The notes: generated by a model not told the origin, from the letters alone. A DNA stretch of 64,000 nt from Ideonella sp. (GCA_015075165.1 JABTUY010000005.1:248001-312000); one strand, 5' to 3'. Shown: positions 25,959-34,416, numbered from the stretch's first letter. A program made the numbers and translations.

Positions 25959-26153
25959 CGCGCGATCATCGCTGCTTTCGCGCGCCCGCTGCGCTGTGGG
26001 GTGGTGGCCGTGGGGTCGCGGCCGCGCGGCCAAGCAGGTGGCGATCAGTGGGCCCAAGCGCCGCGCGCAACAGCGCCTCGCTCGCCGGTCGTGCCGACCC
26101 GGGAACCCACCGCGCCGGCACCCGTCATGAGCGCCGTGTCGCGGTGGCGGTGC

Positions 26154-26690
26154 TCACCGCGTCGCCGACGCGGCCAGGTCGCGCAGGTGCGTGGGGCCGG
26201 CGCGGCGCTCGATCTCGGAGCGCAGATCGCGGCCCCAGCCGAGCGCGAACAGCCACTCGCCGACGACGAACATCGGCCCCACCAGCAGACCGGTGAGGTC
26301 GTCGATGAACGCGGGCTTGCGGCCTTCGTAGAAGTGGCCGATGAACTGGATCAGCCAGCCAAGCGCGAAGGCCCCTAGGCCCCACGACAGCCAGTTGGCG
26401 AACAGCATGCCGGCAAACGGATGCGCCAGCGCGATCAGGGCGGCATTGACCAGGCTGGTGGCCAGCCCGAGCACCAGGCTGCCGCGCGTGAGGTACCACG
26501 CGGTGGCCAGCGCCCAGACGATCCATGCCAGCGTGAAGCCCGCGATGCTGGGCCGCGCCAGCAGGATGCCGATGGCCAGCACGATCAGCGGAATGCCGAG
26601 GAAGTGCGTCGCGATGTTGCGCTGGTCGCGGTGGTACTGCGCGTACTGCGACATCAGGTCGATCGCCGGGCGGAACGCGAATGCGGTCAT
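26154..26690 (-). CDS. DUF962 / Mpo1-like membrane protein
   Basis: A 178-residue multi-spanning membrane protein with the DUF962 signature: YAQYHRDQRNIATHFLGIPLIVLAIG at the N-terminus and LSWGLGAFALGWLIQFIGHFYEGRKPAFIDDLTGLLVGPMFVVGEWLF near the C-terminus, with conserved His residues (YHRDQRNxxTHFxG and GHxxEGRKPA). The yeast member Mpo1 is an iron-dependent dioxygenase of 2-hydroxy fatty acids; the bacterial role is unproven. The ATG at 26690 is chosen over an upstream start because the alignable region begins there. It is divergent from dcd. Confidence 0.82.
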   Translation of the reverse strand: MTAFAFRPAIDLMSQYAQYHRDQRNIATHFLGIPLIVLAIGILLARPSIAGFTLAWIVWALATAWYLTRGSLVLGLATSLVNAALIALAHPFAGMLFANWLSWGLGAFALGWLIQFIGHFYEGRKPAFIDDLTGLLVGPMFVVGEWLFALGWGRDLRSEIERRAGPTHLRDLAASATR

Positions 26691-26914
26691 GTTGCGCTGT
26701 GGGGCGGCCGAAGCGGCCGACGAGAGCCACTTCAACACAGGCCACGCCGCATGTCAAAGGGGGCGGCACAAGCCCTGCTGCCTAGAATGGCACGCTCCGC
26801 GCAGGAATCACGCCGCCGGCCGATGGCTGGCGGCGCGTGGGCGGCGGCGAAATCCGCGGCGGCGCGTTGGGCAGGCGGCGCATTCGGCGGCCGCGTGCGC
26901 ACCCAGGGGACGAG

Positions 26915-27484
26915 ATGAGCATCAAGAGCGACAGATGGATCCGGCGCATGGCCGAGCAGCACCGCATGATCGAGCCGTTCGAGCCCCGCCAGGTGCGGCA
27001 GGCGGCCGATGGCCACAGGATCGTCAGCTACGGCACCAGCAGCTATGGCTACGACATCCGCTGCGCGCCGGAGTTCAAGGTCTTCACGAACATCCACAGC
27101 ACCGTGGTCGACCCGAAGAACTTCGACGAGAAGAGCTTCGTCGACATCGAGGCCGACGTCTGCATCATCCCGCCCAACAGCTTCGCGCTGGCGCGCACGG
27201 TCGAGTACTTCCGCATTCCGCGCAATGTGCTGACGATCTGCCTGGGCAAGAGCACCTACGCGCGCTGCGGCATCATCGTCAACGTAACGCCGTTCGAGCC
27301 CGAGTGGGAGGGCTACGTCACGCTCGAGTTCAGCAACACCACGCCGCTGCCGGCCAAGATCTACGCCGGCGAGGGCTGCGCGCAGGTGCTGTTCTTCGAG
27401 AGTGACGAGGTCTGCGAAACCAGCTACAAGGACCGCGGCGGCAAGTACCAGGGGCAGCGCGGGGTGACATTGCCCAAGGCTTGA
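26915..27484 (+). CDS. dcd: dCTP deaminase
   Basis: The 189-residue enzyme converts dCTP to dUTP, supplying dUMP for dTMP synthesis. Family landmarks are [93 protein letters not shown], and the terminal [19 protein letters not shown]. Length and sequence are typical of betaproteobacterial Dcd. The ATG at 26915 directly follows a short purine-rich GGGACGAG segment. The adjacent zinc peptidase gene begins 27 nt later, so the two could be co-transcribed. Confidence 0.95.
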   Translation: MSIKSDRWIRRMAEQHRMIEPFEPRQVRQAADGHRIVSYGTSSYGYDIRCAPEFKVFTNIHSTVVDPKNFDEKSFVDIEADVCIIPPNSFALARTVEYFRIPRNVLTICLGKSTYARCGIIVNVTPFEPEWEGYVTLEFSNTTPLPAKIYAGEGCAQVLFFESDEVCETSYKDRGGKYQGQRGVTLPKA

Positions 27485-27511
27485 CGTGGCGACCGCCACG
27501 AGGAGAGCGCG

Positions 27512-28393
27512 ATGAAATGGGAAGGTCAACGCCAGAGCGAGAACGTCGAAGACCGCCGCGGCCAGGGCCCGATGGGCGGTGGCGGCTTCCCGATCGGCGG
27601 GCGCAGCATCGGCCTGGGCACGATCGTGATCGCGCTGGTCGGCGGCTGGATCTTCGGCATCAACCCGTTGACGATTCTCGGCGTGCTCAGCGGCGGGCCC
27701 GAGGCGCCGGTGGTGCAGCAGCAGGGTCCGGCGCAGCGGCCGCCGGCCGACGACAAGGCGGCCGCCTTCGTCTCCACCGTGCTCGCCGACACCGAAGACG
27801 TGTGGAAGCAGCAATTCGCCGCGACGGGCCGCAGCTACCGCGAGCCCAAGCTGGTGCTGTTCCGCGGCGCCACGCCCACCGCGTGCGGCACCGGCCAGAC
27901 GGCGATGGGCCCGTTCTACTGCCCGGGCGACGAGAAGGTCTACATCGACCTCGCCTTCTACGACGTGATGCGTTCGCGGCTCGGCGCGCCCGGTGATTTC
28001 GCGCAGGCGTACGTGATCGCGCACGAGGTCGGGCACCACGTGCAGTCGCTGCTGGGCATCACCGAGAAGGTCGACGCCGCTCGTCAGCGCGGCAGCGAGG
28101 CGCAGGCCAACGCGCTGTCGGTGCGGCTGGAGTTGCAGGCCGACTGCCTGGCCGGCGTGTGGGGCTACCACGCGCAACGTACGCGGCAGATCCTCGAGCA
28201 AGGCGACATCGAAGAGGCGCTCAATGCCGCCGCGCAGATCGGTGACGACACGTTGCAGCGCAAGTCGCAGGGCACGGTGGTGCCCGAGAGCTTCACGCAC
28301 GGCACCAGCGCGCAGCGCGTGAGCTGGTTCAAGCGCGGCATGAGCAGCGGCAACCTGCGCGAGTGCAATACCTTCGACGGCAGCCGGCTGTAG
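27512..28393 (+). CDS. YpfJ-family neutral zinc metallopeptidase
   Basis: This 293-residue membrane-anchored protein belongs to the Zn_peptidase (YpfJ) family. A cytoplasmic Arg/Gln-rich start leads into one transmembrane helix (LGTIVIALVGGWIFGI, about residues 32-47), a linker, and a catalytic domain with the zinc motif H171-E172-V-G-H175 in AYVIAHEVGHHVQSLLG. Other conserved blocks are TACGTGQTAMGPFYCPGDEKVYIDL and ELQADCLAGVWGYHAQ, whose Glu and Asp can complete the zinc site. The C-terminus RVSWFKRGMSSGNLRECNTF is typical. Physiological substrate unknown. Confidence 0.9.
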   Translation: MKWEGQRQSENVEDRRGQGPMGGGGFPIGGRSIGLGTIVIALVGGWIFGINPLTILGVLSGGPEAPVVQQQGPAQRPPADDKAAAFVSTVLADTEDVWKQQFAATGRSYREPKLVLFRGATPTACGTGQTAMGPFYCPGDEKVYIDLAFYDVMRSRLGAPGDFAQAYVIAHEVGHHVQSLLGITEKVDAARQRGSEAQANALSVRLELQADCLAGVWGYHAQRTRQILEQGDIEEALNAAAQIGDDTLQRKSQGTVVPESFTHGTSAQRVSWFKRGMSSGNLRECNTFDGSRL

Positions 28394-28396
28394 GCT

Positions 28397-28417
28397 GCTG
28401 CCGCGCCGCACGGCAGC
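28397..28417. terminator. Hairpin between convergent genes
   Basis: Between the convergent stops of the zinc peptidase and the hydroxyacid dehydrogenase there is a 7-bp GC-rich stem, GCTGCCG (28397-28403) with CGGCAGC (28411-28417), and a 7-nt loop. No U-tract follows on either strand, so it is at best a weak or Rho-assisted bidirectional terminator. Confidence 0.35.
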
Positions 28418-28424
28418 CGGCGCG

Positions 28425-29576
28425 TCAGGTGGGGAAGGTACCTGGCAGCAGGATGCTGCGGTCGACCTGCTCGATGCGCGTGCGGCCGCAGAACGCCATC
28501 GTCAGGTCGAGCTCGCGGTGGATGATCTGCAGCGCCTTCGTGACACCGGCTTCGCCCATCGCCCCCAGGCCGTACAGCATCGCGCGGCCGATGTAGACGC
28601 CCTTGGCGCCGAGCGCCACGGCCTTCAGCACGTCTTGCCCCGAGCGCACGCCGCCGTCCATGTGCACCTCGATCTGCGAGCCGACCGCGCTCACGATCGC
28701 CGGCAGTGCCGCGATGCTCGACTGCGCGCCGTCGAGCTGGCGCCCGCCGTGGTTGCTGACGATCAGCGCATCGGCGCCGGAGTTCACCGCCAGCCGCGCA
28801 TCGTCGACGTCCTGGATGCCCTTGAGGATCAGCTTGCCGCTCCAGCGCTTCTTGATCCACTCGACGTCGCCCCAGTTCAGCCGCGGATCGAACTGCCCGT
28901 TGGTCCACTCCGACAGGCTGCTCATGTTGGCCACGCCCTCGACATGGCCCACCACGTTGCCGAACTGGCGCCGCCGCGTGCCGAGCATGCCCAGGCACCA
29001 GCGCGGCTTGGTCGCCATGTTGATCAGGTTGGGCAGCGTCAGCTTCGGTGGTGCGCTGAGGCCGTTCTTCAGATCCTTGTGGCGCTGGCCGATGATCTGC
29101 AGGTCGAGCGTCAGCACCAGCGCGCCGCACTTCGCGGCCTTGGCGCGGTCGATCAGCCGTTCGATGAAGCCGCGGTCGCGCATCACGTAGAGCTGGAACC
29201 AGAACGGCGCCTTCGTGTGCGCGGCCACGTCTTCGATCGAGCAGATGCTCATCGTGCTCAGCGTGAACGGAATGCCGAACGCCTCGCACGCGCGCGCGGC
29301 CAGAATCTCGCCGTCGGCGTGCTGCATGCCGGTGAGGCCGGTCGGTGCCACGGCCACCGGCATCGCCACGTCGACGCCGATCATCTGGGTGGCCGTGCTG
29401 CGGTTCTCGAGGTTCACCGCCACCCGCTGGCGCAGCTTGATGCGCGCGAAGTCGCTCTCGTTGGCGCGGTAGGTGCTCTCGGTCCACGAGCCGGCATCAG
29501 CGTAGTCGTAGAACATGCGCGGCACGCGCCGCTGCGCCAGCAAGCGCAGGTCTTCGATGTTGGTGATCACCGGCAT
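28425..29576 (-). CDS. FMN-dependent alpha-hydroxy-acid dehydrogenase (LldD-like)
   Basis: The 383-residue flavoenzyme belongs to the L-lactate dehydrogenase / glycolate oxidase family: MFYDYADAGSWTE at the N-terminus, VAVAPTGLTGMQHADGE, the FMN-binding ILKGIQDVDDARLAVNSGADALIVSNHGGRQLDG (catalytic His in SNHGG), and HMDGGVRSGQDVLKAVALGAKGVYIGRA. It oxidises an L-2-hydroxy acid such as lactate. The second ATG (29576) is chosen because a GGGAGG Shine-Dalgarno sequence lies 8-14 nt upstream; the first ATG (29594) overlaps that site. No lactate permease or regulator is adjacent, so the substrate remains open. Confidence 0.88.
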   Translation of the reverse strand: MPVITNIEDLRLLAQRRVPRMFYDYADAGSWTESTYRANESDFARIKLRQRVAVNLENRSTATQMIGVDVAMPVAVAPTGLTGMQHADGEILAARACEAFGIPFTLSTMSICSIEDVAAHTKAPFWFQLYVMRDRGFIERLIDRAKAAKCGALVLTLDLQIIGQRHKDLKNGLSAPPKLTLPNLINMATKPRWCLGMLGTRRRQFGNVVGHVEGVANMSSLSEWTNGQFDPRLNWGDVEWIKKRWSGKLILKGIQDVDDARLAVNSGADALIVSNHGGRQLDGAQSSIAALPAIVSAVGSQIEVHMDGGVRSGQDVLKAVALGAKGVYIGRAMLYGLGAMGEAGVTKALQIIHRELDLTMAFCGRTRIEQVDRSILLPGTFPT

Positions 29577-29646
29577 CGGTTTCGGGCCTCCCATCCAGGT
29601 CGTGCGTGCATCGTAGCCGCAGCGGCGCGGCCGCTACCATCGGTGG

Positions 29647-30048
29647 ATGCAGCATGGTGCCGACGCCGCGAGCCCCTTGCGCCCGACGTGGCAGCGCGCG
29701 CTGTGGTTGGCCGCGGGTGGGGTCTCACTGGTCACCGGCTTGATCGGCATCATGCTGCCGGTGCTGCCGACCACGCCGTTCGTGCTGCTGGCGGCGTTCT
29801 GCTTCTCGCGCGGCTGCGATCGCTGCGAGCGCTGGCTGCTCGATCACCCGCGCTTCGGCCCGCTGGTGCGCGACTGGCGCGCGCGCCGCGCCGTGCCGCT
29901 GCGTGCCAAGCAGTTCGCCACCGTGATGATGGTGCTCGGCTCGGCGTGGGCCGCGTTCACGCTGCCGGCGTCGGTGGCCTGGCTGCCGGCCGCGGTGTGC
30001 ACCGCGACGGCGGTGTGGCTGTGGCGGCTGCCGACGCGACGTGGTTGA
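29647..30048 (+). CDS. YbaN-family (DUF454) membrane protein
   Basis: A 133-residue inner-membrane protein with the DUF454 signature: WLAAGGVSLVTGLIGIMLPVLPTTPFVLLAAFCFSRGCDRCERWLLDHPRFGPLVRDW, then a basic cytoplasmic loop and a second hydrophobic pair (VMMVLGSAWAAFTLPASVAWLPAAVCTATAVWL). The family is widespread in proteobacteria and its function is unknown. The gene is the last ordinary chromosomal gene before the group II intron, 83 nt away. Confidence 0.85.
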   Translation: MQHGADAASPLRPTWQRALWLAAGGVSLVTGLIGIMLPVLPTTPFVLLAAFCFSRGCDRCERWLLDHPRFGPLVRDWRARRAVPLRAKQFATVMMVLGSAWAAFTLPASVAWLPAAVCTATAVWLWRLPTRRG

Positions 30049-30090
30049 TGCCGGGTGTCGCTCATGGGAGAACTGCGGCACCATCCGAGC

Positions 30091-30120
30091 GAGGCCGAGG
30101 CCACCGGGTGACCGGCTGCC
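30091..30120 (+). repeat. Hairpin-forming element at the group II intron insertion site
   Basis: This 30-nt element contains a 9-bp stem with two mismatches (30099-30107 with 30112-30120) closed by a GTGA tetraloop, ending 11 nt before the intron 5' end. A copy identical at 26 of 30 positions lies in inverted orientation at 41641-41670, beside the intron remnant. Insertion just downstream of a stem-loop is a known habit of group IIC introns. The element also resembles the intron's own domain VI, so it could be a relic of an earlier insertion. Confidence 0.55.
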
Positions 30121-30131
30121 TACGTGTCCCC

Positions 30132-32088
30132 GTGCGCCGGTCAAAACCGGCGAGATGTTGTGAATGAAAGAGTCATACGCTGAAGGCCTAGCCGGCCACG
30201 GCGGCCCCGAGTCATGCGTGCACGCTCGTGAGCGCGTGGGCGAAGCGTTGACAGGGGTACGCGCGGGCCGGGTATCGAGCTGCGAAATGGAGCTCCGCAC
30301 CGCAGGGTGCAGGAGGACCGGGGTGCCGAGGCCGTGGGGACGTGCCGAAGGCCACACCGGGCTGGGCCGCATTGGCGAGCCAAGCCTGGACCCCGCGCAG
30401 TCGCAGACCCCGGGCATGCGTGGACACATCTCGCACGGGAACCGGGAGATCCCGCGTCCTGCTGCGGCCGCTCGGGAGAGCGTTGCCGCAGCGCGCATCG
30501 TGAAGCCCAAGGGCACACGACGATGAGCCAAGGGCGCGGGAAGTCGGATCGCGGCGTAGTACCGAAGAAGCTGCCGAACAAGGCTGCGGGTGCAATCCCT
30601 GCGGCGGCGGAGGCGGTGGAGGGAAGGCTGCGAGCCAAGGGCAATGCTGTCGCGGCGCGCATGTCCCGGCGATCGAGCCGGGTCTATGACGTGGGAACGG
30701 CGCTCGACGGCATACGACAGACGGCACGAGGCCGTCGCGATGCGAAGTTCAGCGGACTGCTGCATCACATCTACGCCATCGAACGCCTGCGGGCGGCGTA
30801 CTACGCGCTGCGGCGCGACGCGGCTGCGGGCGTCGATGGGCAAACCTGGCACGGGTACGGCATCGATCTGGAAGTGAACCTTCTGGACCTGTCGGACCGG
30901 CTGGCCCGAGGGGGCTACCGCCCCGAGCCTGTGAGACGGGCGTACATCGACAAGGCCGACGGGAGTAAGCGCCCCCTGGGCGTGCCCGCGCTGGAGGACA
31001 AGATCGTCCAGCGCGCATCGGCCGAAGTCCTTGGAGCGATCTACGAGCAGGACTTCATCGGGTTCAGCTACGGGTTCAGGCCGGGCCGAAGCGCGCACGA
31101 CGCGCTGGACGCCGTGGCCGTGGGTGTGACGGCAAGGAAGGTGAACTGGATCCTCGATGCGGACACCGCCAAGTTCTTCGACACCATCGATCAAGCTTGG
31201 CTGATCAAGTTCGTCGAGCATCGCGTGGCCGATGCGCGCGTGATCCGGCTGCTCAAGAAGTGGCTGCACGCGGGCGTGCTGGAAGACGGGCAGATCACGC
31301 GCAGCGAGCTGGGGACGGTGCAGGGCGGGAGCATCAGCCCGCTGCTGGCCAACATCTACCTGCACTACGCGTTCGATCTGTGGGTTGAGCAATGGCGGGG
31401 GCGCCATGCCCGAGGTGACGTGATCGTCGTGCGCTATGCCGACGATTGGGTGGCCGGGTTCCAGCACCGCGCCGACGCCGAAGCCTTCAGGCGTGCGGTC
31501 GAGCAGCGGCTGGGGCAGTTCGGGCTGAAGCTGCACCCCGACAAGACGCGGCTGATCGAGTTCGGGCGTTTCGCGCGCGACAACCGCAGCCGACGCGGAC
31601 AGGGCAAACCCGAGACCTTCGACTTCCTGGGCTTCACGCATTGCTGCGGCAAGAGCAGGAAGGGCCACTTCATGGTCTTGAGGTTGACCAGTGCCAAACG
31701 ACTGCGGGCCAAGCTGCACGCGGTCAAGGACGAGTTGCGAAGGCGCATGCACCGCCCGATTGCCGAGCAGGGCCCGTACCTGCGAGCGGTGGTCAGCGGG
31801 CATGGCCGCTACTTCGCGGTGCCCTGCAACGGGGCACGGGTGCACGTCTTCCGAGAGCAGGTCGCCCGGCTGTGGCATCGCACGCTGTGCCGCCGCAGCC
31901 AGGCCAAGCACCTGAGCTGGAAGCGCATGCATCGGATCGTCGAACACTGGTTGCCCCGGCCACGCATCTGCCACCCATACCCGAACCAACGTCTGATCGT
32001 CACGACCCGAGGCAAGAGCCGTGTGCGGTAGCTCCGCATGCACGGATCTGTTGAGGGGGTGCTGGGTGACTGGCATTCCTACTCCGAC
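30132..32088 (+). mobile_element. Complete group II intron
   Basis: The element starts with GTGCG at 30132 and has a non-coding 5' ribozyme part to about 30520, the maturase gene, a 34-nt domain V at 32016-32049 containing the AGC triad, and a domain VI hairpin around 32055-32085 with a GTGA loop and a branch-point-like A in CCTACTCC. It ends in AC near 32088. The boundaries are inferred from these landmarks and from alignment with the remnant at 41237-41593. The upstream exon has a stem-loop, as for class C introns. It separates ybaN from a lower-GC island. Confidence 0.85.
30523..32031 (+). CDS. ltrA: Group II intron reverse transcriptase/maturase
   Basis: The 502-residue intron-encoded protein has the reverse-transcriptase blocks RRDAAAGVDGQTW, RPLGVPALEDKIVQRA, DFIGFSYGFRPGRSAHDALD, WILDADTAKFFDTID, TVQGGSISPLLANIYLHY, the catalytic VVRYADDWVAGF (YADD) and FDFLGFTHC. 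A maturase domain X follows (GRYFAVPCNGARVHVFREQVARLWHRTLCRR). There is no HNH endonuclease domain. ATG 30523 is chosen as the likely start, although the frame is open from 30307. The stop codon lies inside RNA domain V, so coding sequence and ribozyme core overlap by about 16 nt. Confidence 0.92.
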   Translation: MSQGRGKSDRGVVPKKLPNKAAGAIPAAAEAVEGRLRAKGNAVAARMSRRSSRVYDVGTALDGIRQTARGRRDAKFSGLLHHIYAIERLRAAYYALRRDAAAGVDGQTWHGYGIDLEVNLLDLSDRLARGGYRPEPVRRAYIDKADGSKRPLGVPALEDKIVQRASAEVLGAIYEQDFIGFSYGFRPGRSAHDALDAVAVGVTARKVNWILDADTAKFFDTIDQAWLIKFVEHRVADARVIRLLKKWLHAGVLEDGQITRSELGTVQGGSISPLLANIYLHYAFDLWVEQWRGRHARGDVIVVRYADDWVAGFQHRADAEAFRRAVEQRLGQFGLKLHPDKTRLIEFGRFARDNRSRRGQGKPETFDFLGFTHCCGKSRKGHFMVLRLTSAKRLRAKLHAVKDELRRRMHRPIAEQGPYLRAVVSGHGRYFAVPCNGARVHVFREQVARLWHRTLCRRSQAKHLSWKRMHRIVEHWLPRPRICHPYPNQRLIVTTRGKSRVR

Positions 32089-32165
32089 CGTTCCGGGTGG
32101 CCGTGCCGCCGGGCTCGCCCGCTCCGCGACCGCTGTGTCGGCGGGCGACCGCGCCGCGCGCCGTC

Positions 32166-32179
32166 TTGACCTGAGACAA
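32166..32179. promoter_or_regulatory. FNR/Anr/Dnr-like box without a downstream gene
   Basis: TTGAC-CTGA-GACAA resembles the TTGAT-N4-ATCAA FNR-family site, with one asymmetric base per half. It lies about 80 nt downstream of the intron 3' end and points to no gene, because the next gene (LysR) is convergent. It may be the promoter of a gene displaced by the island insertion. Sequence match only. Confidence 0.25.
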
Positions 32180-32295
32180 GGCGCACCGATGCGGGTCGGA
32201 CACAGTACGATCCCTCTGTCGCGCGCGATGCAGACGACGCGCGACATGCAGCTATGCGCCCGACATGAAGACGCTCCAACTGCCGTCTGCGCCCC

Positions 32296-33207
32296 TCAGT
32301 TTCCGTTCTTGATCTTGGCAAGTTCCTGCCGGAACTCGGCCGCGAAGGCGTCAGCCAGTGGCATTCGAGTTACCAGTTGGGGGTAGATGATGGCGCAAGG
32401 CGACTCCAGGTACTCTTCCAATTCGCAGACCGTCACGCCGCGTCGGGCGAAGGCGCCGGCCGTCCAGCGCCCGACGATCGCGACACCCGCACCTTCGGCC
32501 ACGAGGTCGCAGGCGATCACCGAGCTGGGTGTCTCGACCACCATGCGAGGCGCGGCACCGGCCCTGGCAAACGCTTCCTCTACCTGTTGGCGAACCACAC
32601 TGCCATGGGAGATCATCACCATGCGTTCGCCGTCAAGATCCTTGATAGATGCTCGCCCACTGCGCGCTAGGCGGTGATCTGCAGGCATCAAGGCGACCAT
32701 TCGGCAGGGCGGCAGCGGCTCGACCACCGTCGACGCGCGGGCCAAGGGCGTTTCGATGAAACCCACATCCAGCTGCCGAGTCGAGACCAGCTCCGCAATC
32801 TGCGGCGAGGGCATGCTCTGGACCACGACGGTCACTTCCGGCCGAGTTGACATGAAGCGGGCCACGACGCGGGGCACCAGCCCTTGCGACAGGGCCGGCA
32901 GAGTGGCCACTCGAAGCGCGCCGGCCCGATGACGGCCGATGTCCAGCGCTACCTGCGCAATCCGCTCCAGGCTGCTATGGAGATGCTCCACTTCGCCGTA
33001 TAGCGCCTCGGCCTGGGGCGTGGGCAGCAGGCGCCGACCGCGGCGCACGAATAGCGGATACCCCAGCCGGATCTCGAGCAGCGCGATGGTGCGGCTGACC
33101 GACGGCTGCGTGAGGTTCATCAGCCTGGCCGCTCCGACCACGCTGCCGTTGACCATCACGAAGCGGAAAGCCTCGATCTGCTTGAAGCTGAGCTTGGGGA
33201 CACTCAT
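32296..33207 (-). CDS. LysR-family regulator, OccR/NocR-like
   Basis: The 303-residue protein has an N-terminal LysR helix-turn-helix (FKQIEAFRFVMVNGSVVGAARLMNLTQPSVSRTIALLEIRLGYPLFVRRG) and an effector-binding domain. Phrasing such as QIEAFRFVM and LTQPSVSR is typical of the OccR/NocR opine and amino-acid branch. It is divergent from the transporter-dehydrogenase operon with a T-N11-A dyad in the intergenic region, so it most likely activates that operon in response to its substrate and represses itself. Codon usage is less GC-biased than in the flanking housekeeping genes, suggesting acquisition. Confidence 0.9.
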   Translation of the reverse strand: MSVPKLSFKQIEAFRFVMVNGSVVGAARLMNLTQPSVSRTIALLEIRLGYPLFVRRGRRLLPTPQAEALYGEVEHLHSSLERIAQVALDIGRHRAGALRVATLPALSQGLVPRVVARFMSTRPEVTVVVQSMPSPQIAELVSTRQLDVGFIETPLARASTVVEPLPPCRMVALMPADHRLARSGRASIKDLDGERMVMISHGSVVRQQVEEAFARAGAAPRMVVETPSSVIACDLVAEGAGVAIVGRWTAGAFARRGVTVCELEEYLESPCAIIYPQLVTRMPLADAFAAEFRQELAKIKNGN

Positions 33208-33220
33208 AGTGTTTGCGTAT

Positions 33221-33241
33221 ATGCTGCCTGTAAATTAGCAT
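33221..33241. promoter_or_regulatory. LysR-type operator (T-N11-A dyad)
   Basis: ATGCT (33221-33225), eleven bases, and AGCAT (33237-33241) form a perfect 5-bp dyad with the exact T-N11-A geometry of LysR-family recognition sites. It starts 13 nt upstream of the LysR start codon and about 100 nt upstream of the binding-protein gene, the usual place for an activator and autorepressor site. The region is AT-rich. Confidence 0.7.
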
Positions 33242-33339
33242 TTTTCTGCGGTGGATGTGCCTCTTACTATCCCTCATCGGCGGCACGGTCATCACCTAGT
33301 CACCCTGGAGAGTCGCCGGTTTCCACCCAGGAGATCTCT

Positions 33340-34368
33340 ATGCGCACGATCTATGCTGTTTTGACAGTCTTCATGCTGTCAGCCCCGCCGATGGCCCGAA
33401 GTGCCGAAACGCTGTACCTCGCAGGCTTCGGTGGCTCGTTCCAGAAAGCCTTCGAAGAAAGGATCATTCCCGCCTTCGAGGCGAAGACCGGCACAAGGGT
33501 GGTTTATGTGCCTGGCAACTCGACTGACACAGTGGCCAAGCTGATCGCCCAGAAAGGCAAGTCGGACCTTTCACTGGCAATCGTCGACGACGGCCCGATG
33601 TACCAGGCACTGGAACAGAACCTATGTGCTTCGTTGGAGGGCGTTCCAGCAGCCAAGGATGTCTACCCTGCAGCTCGCATGCCCGGCGGCAAGGCCGTGG
33701 GCTTCGGCTTCTATGCCATCGGGCTGGCCTACAACAAGGATGGCTTCGCCAAGAACGGCTGGAAGGCACCCACTTCGTGGAATGACCTCGGCGATCCCAA
33801 ATACAAAGGCAAGGTCGCGATGGGTTCGATCTCCAGCTACGGCATGGTGGCGCTGCCGATGATCGCGCGGGCGAACGGCGGTAGCGAGGAAAAGATCGAG
33901 CCGGGCTTCGACGCCATGATCAACAGGATCGCCCCCAATGTGCTGGCGTGGGAAAACTCGCCCGCCAAGATGGCGCAGATGCTACAGACCGGCGAGGCCG
34001 CCCTGGTGGTCTGGGGCAGCACGCGCGTTCAAGCGGCTATCGAACAAGGCGCGCCGTTGGCGTTCGTCTACCCGAAGGAGGGCGCTGCGGCCGGCATGGT
34101 CACGGCCTGCGTGGTCAACGGAGCACCAAGGCCCAAGCTGGCACAGGCGCTGCTGGAGGAAATCCTCTCGCCAGCAGCGCAAATCGTGTTGGCCCAAGTA
34201 GCCGGATTCGGCCCGGCGAACAGCAAGGTCAAGCTCGAGCCCGACGTGGCCAAGAAAGTAGTGTACGGACCTGAGCAAGCCAATGCCCTCGTTCCCTTGA
34301 ATTGGACCGTGGTCAACCGGGATCGCTCCGAGTGGGCCAAGCGCTGGAACCGCGAAGTCGAGCGCTGA
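33340..34368 (+). CDS. Periplasmic binding protein of a polyamine/opine-type ABC importer
   Basis: The 342-residue protein has a signal peptide (cleavage near ARSA, residue 22) and a PotD-like bilobed fold: LYLAGFGGSFQKAFEERIIPAFEAKTG, VGFGFYAIGLAYNKDGF, APTSWNDLGDPKYKGKVAMG, and VLAWENSPAKMAQMLQTGEAALVVWG. Members bind polyamines, opines or small amino-acid derivatives. A strong AGGAG ribosome-binding site lies 7-11 nt before the ATG. It opens the operon with the ATPase and two permeases. The ligand is probably the substrate of the downstream dehydrogenase. Confidence 0.88.
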   Translation: MRTIYAVLTVFMLSAPPMARSAETLYLAGFGGSFQKAFEERIIPAFEAKTGTRVVYVPGNSTDTVAKLIAQKGKSDLSLAIVDDGPMYQALEQNLCASLEGVPAAKDVYPAARMPGGKAVGFGFYAIGLAYNKDGFAKNGWKAPTSWNDLGDPKYKGKVAMGSISSYGMVALPMIARANGGSEEKIEPGFDAMINRIAPNVLAWENSPAKMAQMLQTGEAALVVWGSTRVQAAIEQGAPLAFVYPKEGAAAGMVTACVVNGAPRPKLAQALLEEILSPAAQIVLAQVAGFGPANSKVKLEPDVAKKVVYGPEQANALVPLNWTVVNRDRSEWAKRWNREVER

Positions 34369-34416
34369 GATCGCGAAAAGCGGACGGCAGCTAGCTTAGC
34401 TAGGACCATCGCACCA

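Noticed and set aside
30085-32260. IS element or transposon at the left island edge
   Set aside because: The only enzyme is a group II reverse transcriptase/maturase; no transposase frame, terminal inverted repeats or target duplications were seen.
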